Assembly: GCA_918026815.1 (NCBI GenBank)
Contig: CAKJVC010000193.1
Span: 310,001 to 374,000 of the forward strand
Reading direction: 5' to 3'
Source: Chalara sp. BL73
Lineage: Eukaryota > Ascomycota > Leotiomycetes > Helotiales
Length of the DNA: 64,000 nt
Below the pieces are notes generated by a model. The model saw only the letters and a list, made by a program, of their open reading frames with translations. It made no database searches and was not told the DNA's origin. Shown in pieces: positions 57,414 to 64,000 of this stretch. Each line of letters opens with the position of its first letter. Within the stretch, counting starts at the first letter, position 1. Position numbers and translations under genes: made by a program.

Positions 57414-58538
57414 TCATGCTTTAACCCGCTCCTCATAAGCCGCCCACGCGCTCCTCCTATATCTCTCTGCCTCTGCCCTTGGATTCGCGGCCTTGATGAT
57501 GCCCCTTCCAACTATCACGACGTCATTTCCCAGCGTACCCACAAGTTTTTTCGGCGTATTATACTGTTGGCCCTTCCCATCCCCCTCAATATCTGCTTCC
57601 TCATCCGCTTCTTCGGGCGGTAGTTGGCAGCCAGGCGTCATACTCAAAAACTGATCGTCTTCTTCCTCGTTCAAGCTCTCCTGACTTACAAACCCCATCA
57701 CGTATCCTGTATGATCCCTCGCACTCTCTACACACGCTTTCGTATAGTCCCTGGTCATAAAATTACCCACGCTACTCATCTGCGCCAAAATAAGCAAACC
57801 TCTCTCCAATGGCGCCTCCTCAATACCTGGATACAGTACCTCCTCCTCGCCAATAGCCTCCCAATTCCGCGGACTATTTGCTGGCTCAAAATGCTGTGAA
57901 AAATTCGTCGTGATGCTCACAATACTAGCTTTGCGGCCGTCCCTAGAACCCTTATACGCATCCAGCCCATTCTCCTCGGGTATGGGAGTATTGATGGAAC
58001 TCTCCTCGTCATCGCTCTCCACGCTTTCTGGCCGAGGCGTGCCCACGGATATGTCCGTTTTAACTTCATACCTCTTCCTCTCCCTCCACCTGACCGCAGC
58101 ATCCGCCATACTATCCACGACCGCCTTGCCCGGCACCATATTCACATTCGTGATATGGCTCCATTCTATAATCCGCGCACTCCCTTCCGTATATTGCAAT
58201 TGTACCGTGTTCCCTATATCCCCAAACTTCCTATCCTCGAAAATAAGGAAGCCATGCCGCCGAGCGAGTCGCGCGAGCTTGGCGCCTGTACCAGTGCTGG
58301 GATTATAATCCCAGTTGTTGATGAGGTCGTAGTGCGTCTTAAGCACAACGATAAAGGGTCCGATGGTGTCTGCGAGATAGAGGAGCTGGTTTGTGGTGCT
58401 CACATCTGCGGAGAGACAGAGGTTGGATTTCTTGATGGACATCAGGCGGAGCAGGTAGTTGGAGAGCGGGTGCGTGGCTCTTTCAGCGCGCGCTGAGAAC
58501 GAGGTCGTCGTTACATGGTGCGGAGGGGAGGCAGACAT
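57414..58538 (-). CDS. pyrG: orotidine-5'-phosphate decarboxylase
   Basis: Intronless, 374 aa, starting [20 protein letters not shown]. The barrel landmarks are [30 protein letters not shown] and the catalytic segment [17 protein letters not shown] (about 101-116, with the Lys and Asp residues of the DxKxxDxGN tetrad). [21 protein letters not shown] follows. A large insertion at about 155-235, Ser/Glu-rich ([20 protein letters not shown]), separates the first and second halves of the barrel, as in filamentous ascomycetes, and explains why it is longer than yeast Ura3 (267 aa). Near the end [12 protein letters not shown] and [12 protein letters not shown] form the phosphate-binding loop. It catalyses OMP to UMP, the last step of de novo pyrimidine synthesis. 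Confidence 0.97.
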   Translation of the reverse strand: MSASPPHHVTTTSFSARAERATHPLSNYLLRLMSIKKSNLCLSADVSTTNQLLYLADTIGPFIVVLKTHYDLINNWDYNPSTGTGAKLARLARRHGFLIFEDRKFGDIGNTVQLQYTEGSARIIEWSHITNVNMVPGKAVVDSMADAAVRWRERKRYEVKTDISVGTPRPESVESDDEESSINTPIPEENGLDAYKGSRDGRKASIVSITTNFSQHFEPANSPRNWEAIGEEEVLYPGIEEAPLERGLLILAQMSSVGNFMTRDYTKACVESARDHTGYVMGFVSQESLNEEEDDQFLSMTPGCQLPPEEADEEADIEGDGKGQQYNTPKKLVGTLGNDVVIVGRGIIKAANPRAEAERYRRSAWAAYEERVKA

Positions 58539-59084
58539 TGTGCTAAGATGTGGTGAAGGTTGTTCGGAGGTAGGAGCAGCTCGAATCTGGTGTTAGAACT
58601 TTTTATAGAGGGCCAAGCCGTGACGTGGGGTGGGCTGAGAGCACTTTGGGCCGTTCGAAATTGGAAGAGGAAATTACTTTGCAGCGCCAGGATCATCCAC
58701 ACGCGGAATCCAACCGCTCAAACACAAGTGATTTCGCATTTTCCGATACATGAAGGCAATATTAAAGGAATGGAACAGTGAAAACCTCACACTTTACTTC
58801 TGATCACACGTATCACAAGGTCATGCATACAAATGCACTGCTAATTTGAAATTTTACGACTTTATTTTGTGTGGCCTATATCGGCCATCTTGTACTACAT
58901 GCTGCGATGTGATAACACGAGCTTTTCCAGTGTACCGTCGCAGAAAATGAAACGCAAAACCGCAAGAAGTCTAGCCACAACTATGAAATGTCCCTTAAAC
59001 ACCGCCCATCAGTTCGCTGATAGAAATAACGATGCCCGTCCAATGCAAAAAGGAAACCAACTAAAGAGATTCGTGAGAAACAAT
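58539..59084. other. intergenic
   Basis: pyrG promoter and HSP70 3' flank. No supported frame. Confidence 0.6.
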
Positions 59085-60718
59085 CTAGTCAACCTCCTCA
59101 ACAGTTGGTCCATCATCATGTGAGGCACCTGGGCCGCCAGCACCAGCTCCTGGGAAACCACCGGGTCCGCCTGGTCCACCTGGTCCGCCTTCCGAACCTT
59201 GGTAGAATTTCATCATTATGGGGTTGGCAACAGCCTCCAACTCCTTCTGGTGCTCCTCATATTCCTCCTTGGTGGCTTGTTGAGACTCGTCCAACCAAGC
59301 AACTGTCTTGTCGATCTCAGTCTTGAGGGTCTCTTTGTCGGAGGCGTCAAGCTTCTCGTCAACCTTAGAGTCGGAGAGGGTATTCTTAAGAGAGTAGGCA
59401 TATGACTCAAGACCGTTCTTTGCAGCGATACGGCCAGCCTCAGCGTCGTCCTCCTCCTTGTACTTCTCCGCCTCAGCCAGCATGCGCTCAATATCCTCTT
59501 TAGACAGACGGCCCTTGTCGTTGGTGATGACGATCTTATTGGATTTTCCAGTTCCCTTCTCAAGAGCGGAGACATTCATGATACCGTTGGCGTCAAGATC
59601 AAAGGTAACCTCGACCTGCGGAACACCACGAGGCGCAGGTGGGATACCAGTGAGTTCGAACTTGCCCATAAGGTTGTTGTCCTTGGTGCGCTTACGCTCT
59701 CCCTCGAAAACTTGGATGAGCACCCCAGGCTGGTTGTCGGAGAAAGTAGAGAATACTTCGGACTTCTTGGTAGGGATGGTGGTGTTTCGGGGAATAAGGT
59801 TGGTCATGATACCACCAGCGGTCTCAATACCTAGGGAAAGTGGCGCAACATCGAGGAGAAGGATCTCGTTGGTACTCTTCGAAGAGGTATCACCAGAGAG
59901 AATGGCAGCCTGAACGGCAGCACCATACGCAACAGCCTCATCAGGGTTGATAGACTTGTTAGGCTCCTTTCCATTGAAGTAGTCGGTAATGAGCTTCTGG
60001 ATTCTGGGAATACGGGTGGAACCTCCAACAAGGACGACTTCGTGGACCTTGGTCTTGTCAATCTTGGCATCAGCAAGGACACGGTCAACGGGCTCGGTAG
60101 TGGAACGGAAGAGGTCCTGGCAGAGCTCCTCGAAACGGGCACGGGTTATAGAGGTGTAGAAATCGATGCCCTCGAAGAGAGAGTCAATCTCGATAGAGGT
60201 TTGTGCGGATGAAGAAAGGGTACGCTTAGCACGCTCGCAAGCAGTGCGGAGACGACGAAGCGCACGGGCATTGGTGGCGAGATCTAGCGGTGAAATTGTT
60301 AGTACATGCTATAGTGATGATTTCCCCAAGAAATTGCATCGAAGGAATAATTAAGCTGGGCGTGAGCTCGACTCCGCAGCTTGCAGAAAGGAAGAAAACT
60401 CGAGAACAGCAAGGGCAATGACTTATTGCAACCACGCTGCTCAGGAGGGAAGGTTCCTCTACCCACAACACAACCTAAATACAACATTGAGAAAAATTCA
60501 TGCACTAACCTTTCTTGTGCTTGCGCTTGAACTCGTTGACGAAGTGGTTAACCAATCGGTTGTCGAAATCCTCACCGCCCAAGTGAGTGTCGCCAGCAGT
60601 GGACTTGACCTCGAAGATACCCTCCTCAATTGTCAAGAGAGAGACATCGAAGGTACCTCCTCCTAAGTCGAAGATGAGAACGTTTCGCTCGCCCTCAACC
60701 TTCTTGTCAAGGCCATAC

Positions 60719-60756
<38 letters not shown>

Positions 60757-61308
60757 AACATTGAGACCAGCGATTAACCCAGCATCCTTTGTAGCTTGAC
60801 GTTGCGAATCGTTGAAGTAAGCCGGAACAGTGACGACGGCATTATTGACGGTTCCACCAAGATATGACTCAGCAGTCTCTCGCATCTTCACCAAGACCAT
60901 GGAAGAAATTTCCTCGGGTGTGAATTGCTTCTTCTCGCCCTTGAAGTCAACCTCGACGACAGGCTTGCCAGCACGGTCGATGACGGCGAAAGGGAAGTGC
61001 TTCATATCAGCCTGAACCTCAGAATCCGAAAACTTGCGACCGATCAGACGCTTAGCATCGAAGACTGTGTTGTGTGGGTTCATTGCGACTTGGTTCTTTG
61101 CGGCATCTCCAATCAGACGTTCAGTATCTGTGAAGGCGACGAAGGAGGGGGTTGTGCGGTTGCCCTGGTCGTTGGCAATGATTTCGATACGATCATCTCT
61201 GTAGATACCCACGCATGAGTACGTGGTACCAAGATCAATTCCAACTGAAGAATGGTTAGTAAGGCTAGTGACAACGGAAGAGGGAGAGAACTTACTGGCT
61301 GGACCCAT
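59085..61308 (-). CDS. ssa1: cytosolic HSP70 chaperone (SSA type)
   Basis: Three exons give about 648 aa: 61308-61296, 61244-60510 and 60283-59085. Exon 1 encodes only MGPA plus one base; the join yields [20 protein letters not shown]. The ATPase domain shows [43 protein letters not shown] and [15 protein letters not shown]; the substrate-binding domain shows [19 protein letters not shown]. The tail has GGPGG repeats and ends PTVEEVD, the TPR-cochaperone motif that marks cytosolic/nuclear SSA. The second intron is 226 nt, long for this window. The gene has a candidate heat-shock element upstream. Family role: ATP-driven folding, translocation and disaggregation with J-proteins and exchange factors. 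Confidence 0.98.
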
Positions 61309-61503
61309 GATTGTAATCTTGGGGAGGTAGATGTGATTATATTAGACGAGTGTAATGAAATTCTGCTTTCTTCTTTGACGTAGTATGAAAGAGTTGCAAA
61401 GGTATGTGCAAATGTGTTGGATTGAGTTTGGTATGAGGAAGAAAAAAAAGAGAGGGAGGAAATTTTGGGAGGAGGGGTTTTATCATTTTCGCTTGCGCAG
61501 GCG

Positions 61504-61560
61504 GAAGCTTCTAGATATTTCCACACAGAACCTGCCCGAAGAACCTTGAAAGTCCCAGAA
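61504..61560 (-). promoter_or_regulatory. candidate heat-shock element cluster upstream of hsp70
   Basis: About 195-252 bases upstream of the HSP70 start. It contains GAAGCTTCTAGA (61504-61515), an alternating GAA/TTC/GA array, and four GAA triplets starting at 61528, 61538, 61548 and 61558, that is, exactly 10 bases apart. Alternating 5-bp units fit a perfect-type HSE and the 10-base spacing fits the step type used by fungal Hsf1. Function is inferred from position and spacing. Confidence 0.5.
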
Positions 61561-61903
61561 GGCACAACAACAAAGCTGGACACAGGGCGGTCAGTAAATT
61601 TAGGTATTCACTCTACGTAGTGGTGACTATGCTTAGTTACGTGGACTCTAATTTTCTCATTTTCCATCTACCAGTATTTACTTTGCTCGTTTCTTCCATT
61701 TTCCACGACGAAATCAAGTTATGACGAAATAAACAAACCCCTCCTTCCTGGCTTTGCCCTTGCCCCACCCCACAGCACATCACCTATTACCCATTACACC
61801 CGCCTACATGTAAACAAAAAAAAAAAAGGCCTGATGAGGTGGCAATTTTGACCTGACCTCACTTTCACTTCTGCTGCCAAGCATCCCCTACAGCCCACCA
61901 CCC

Positions 61904-61930
61904 AAAAAAATAAAATAAAATAAAATAAAA
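61904..61930. repeat. A run followed by four TAAAA units
   Basis: Seven A then TAAAA repeated four times, a short AT microsatellite in noncoding sequence. Confidence 0.85.
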
Positions 61931-64000
61931 TTAAGAGATAAGCCTTCTCGGCTTGGGTTGTGACTTTAGAGGGGCTGAGCATTTTTGTTCCTATGAAGGA
62001 CATCTCTCTCCTAGCGTCATATCATCGATTTAGCCTATGGAGAATACCTCATACGTTTTCCTATCCCTTCCTTTTCTCAGCCTCCCAAGCTCTGGTTCCG
62101 TGGGATGCTTGGCTTAGCTTCCCAGTGGCGGTGAAATCAAACAGGACTCGAGCGAACAGAAAGGGAAGTGGAGCCCCATCGTCTGGCCTGTGCAGTGTAC
62201 GAACGGTGGAGAGATGATAACAAGATCAAGATATCACCAAAGAAGCACTTCTGCAAATATAACAAGCCCTTGATTGCTTCCAGTCTTGTCAGATTGCTAC
62301 TACGAAGGGTTTCTAGACCAAGCAAGAGCTGCGCATTCGAATGCTTTGTCCCCATCTTCCCAAGCTGCATTTTCATTAGGACATCCAGGCTCTAAAGTAT
62401 TCTACATTTGAGCTTGTTCAACACTCAGCTTGCTTCGTTTGCACGACTTTTCTTAAACCATGCAATCAAAATGGGTGCACAATTCTGTTTTCCTAATGTT
62501 CAAGAAATGCAAAGTCGCAATGCTGAGCGGTCCAAAAATAACATGGACAATATCTTCTTTAGCCATCAGTTTAGAGCTATGTCCCTCTATCTGAATCCAA
62601 AGTATAGACATCACGGTAAATTGCCTGAAGGCTGACCAATCCGTTTAAACTAAGTGTGCCAGGATCGCAAAATGTGATAGAGTTCTTGATGCAGCGTCAA
62701 GAGGGAATCTCTGTACGTCTTGGTAGCTTACTACTTTTGAACCCCAAGCGTTTTCTAGATTATAGGCTCTTTAGGATTTATTATACTCCAGCTTTTGAAG
62801 GAGTTTCATGACATGTGGTGGGTTCAGTCATTGTCACCGTCATGACGGTAAACCTCTTCCAGGTTCTGTATTATGAATTCAGTATTAGGAAAGAAAGCCC
62901 TTTTGACACATGTACCCTCAAGCAGTGCAAGGGACAGCATGCTTGACCTTGGGTCATGCAAAAGCTATCCGACTAGTTTGTATAGTTACCGCTGGTTGAT
63001 AGTGTCTTTTGAACTACTTCGCACTCAAGGCCACTCGTTCTTCTCATGATTTTGACAGATTCTGTACCTATCAGACAACCACACTGAACAGGATTGAATA
63101 ACTCGATATACATAGAGCAAGCGGGGCTGTAAGAGTTAGATCCTTTGAGTTAAGCAACGTAAATGTATAAATAATGATGACATACTAGCTGACTAAAGCC
63201 ATGCTCCAAACGTCAATAACAAAGCGCAGTGCCGGCCATGAAGAGAGGCAGTACCATAGGATATAGATAGGGCTAGGGAGAGAAGGCTGATCTTCTATTT
63301 ACAAACTGATATCGAGTTCTGAGCGTTCTCCAGAGTTCAGACTTTGAGTTCAGCCTTGAAGGTAAATTACAGGTAGTCCATTTCAAGGCAAGGCGCTTAA
63401 TCTATGTGAGTCGGTGGATGTCGTGCATGCTAGTTCGCTGGCTGGATTATTTTGCTTCATTAAGGTTCACATTTCTTGGCTTTGAATTATCAGCGATATC
63501 TCAGACTTCGGGAAGCTCATTTAACCTCTTTGGACAATCCTTCGCAAGGGCTCATTGGATCAGCATTTCACCTGATCAATGTATACAAGCTCAACATCAC
63601 TTGTCCTGCATCGGGCTATTTCTTTCTTAGTTCACTCCTCAGCACTTTCCCAGACGTCAAGATACGCCATATTATCTTCACTTCATAGCATGCAATATGG
63701 GCGATGTATGGCTGAAGAACAATAATAAGGAAATCATTTGATATATATGCACGAAGGATCTAGACTAGAAATACACCCACATTGGCGTATCTCCAAAATA
63801 CATATTAAGCACGCTCATGGGTGACCAAAGAGGGGAATGGATGATGAGCACACAATACAAAAGCGCCGAAGCAGGCGATCTGTTGGTGTTGAAAGCTGTA
63901 CCAAAGGCTGTAACTAACACTACATTTGTTGGCCGAGAACTAGTCCCAATACAAGAGCTTATCCGTCCTGATGAGCAATGATATGTACACATTCGCGGCA

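Larger units (their letters stand above)
61309..64000. other. HSP70 upstream region and intergenic right end
   Basis: Beyond the promoter there is no supported gene. Frames such as 63765-63992 (minus) may touch a gene outside the window but show no family signature. Simple repeats lie at 61816-61827 (12 A) and 61904-61930 (A run plus TAAAA units). Confidence 0.5.

Noticed and set aside
63765..63992. 75-codon minus-strand frame at the right edge
   Set aside because: Hydrophobic and open, but no signature and no start context; cannot be judged without sequence beyond the window.

Overview
This 64 kb window looks like nuclear chromosomal DNA of a filamentous ascomycete. The reasons are short GT-AG introns (mostly 45-60 nt, with recognisable CTAAC/CTGAC branch sites), genes packed on both strands with 0.3-2 kb gaps, and clear fungal orthologues (CDC4, MER3, MLP1, SPT20, YME2, pyrG/URA3, SSA-type HSP70). 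Gene content and protein style fit Leotiomycetes or a related class, but that placement is inference from general familiarity, not a search. Almost every gene is split by introns; I spliced them by hand, and exon boundaries are given in the entries.

Layout. 0-1.4 kb: a minus-strand locus for small cysteine-rich secreted proteins carrying two related modules, apparently damaged. 2.9-6.2 kb: CDC4-type F-box/WD40 protein (minus). 8.0-10.4 kb: HOP1-type HORMA/zinc-finger meiotic axis protein (plus). 12.7-15.0 kb: a disordered Ser-rich protein (plus). 16.2-17.8 kb: nucleotide-sugar transporter (plus). 18.5-23.6 kb: MER3/HFM1 meiotic helicase (plus). 23.8-25.3 kb: transaldolase-family protein (minus). 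26.3-27.0 kb: a probable pseudogene of a membrane protein (plus). 27.2-28.1 kb: PEX11-family protein (minus). 28.7-30.4 kb: complex I 51-kDa subunit (minus), divergent from dynactin p27 (30.8-31.5, plus). 31.7-37.9 kb: MLP1/TPR nuclear-basket coiled coil (minus), divergent from TFIIE-beta (38.5-39.4, plus). 40.0-40.9 kb: DsbA-like oxidoreductase (plus). 41.5-46.9 kb: a sparse, accessory-looking stretch with a candidate small secreted protein, decayed ORFs and a GH12 endoglucanase. 47.1-49.9 kb: SPT20 (plus). 50.7-51.7 kb: an unrecognised secreted protein in seven exons (minus). 52.9-55.8 kb: YME2 (minus), divergent from an EMI1-type twin-CX9C protein (56.1-56.8, plus). 57.4-58.5 kb: orotidine-5'-phosphate decarboxylase (minus). 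59.1-61.3 kb: cytosolic HSP70 (minus) with a candidate step-type heat-shock element upstream. The last 2.4 kb shows no supported gene.

The genes do not form an operon or a biosynthetic cluster; most are housekeeping. Three are tied to meiosis (HOP1, MER3, EMI1-like), and the first two lie about 8 kb apart. The secreted-protein loci (0-1.4, 41.5-42.0, 44.7-45.7 and 50.7-51.7 kb) lie in the gene-poor parts and include the broken genes. No tRNA, rRNA, CRISPR array or intact transposon was recognised. I did not find a coherent undescribed multi-gene system; the most novel item is the two-module cysteine-rich locus at the left end.
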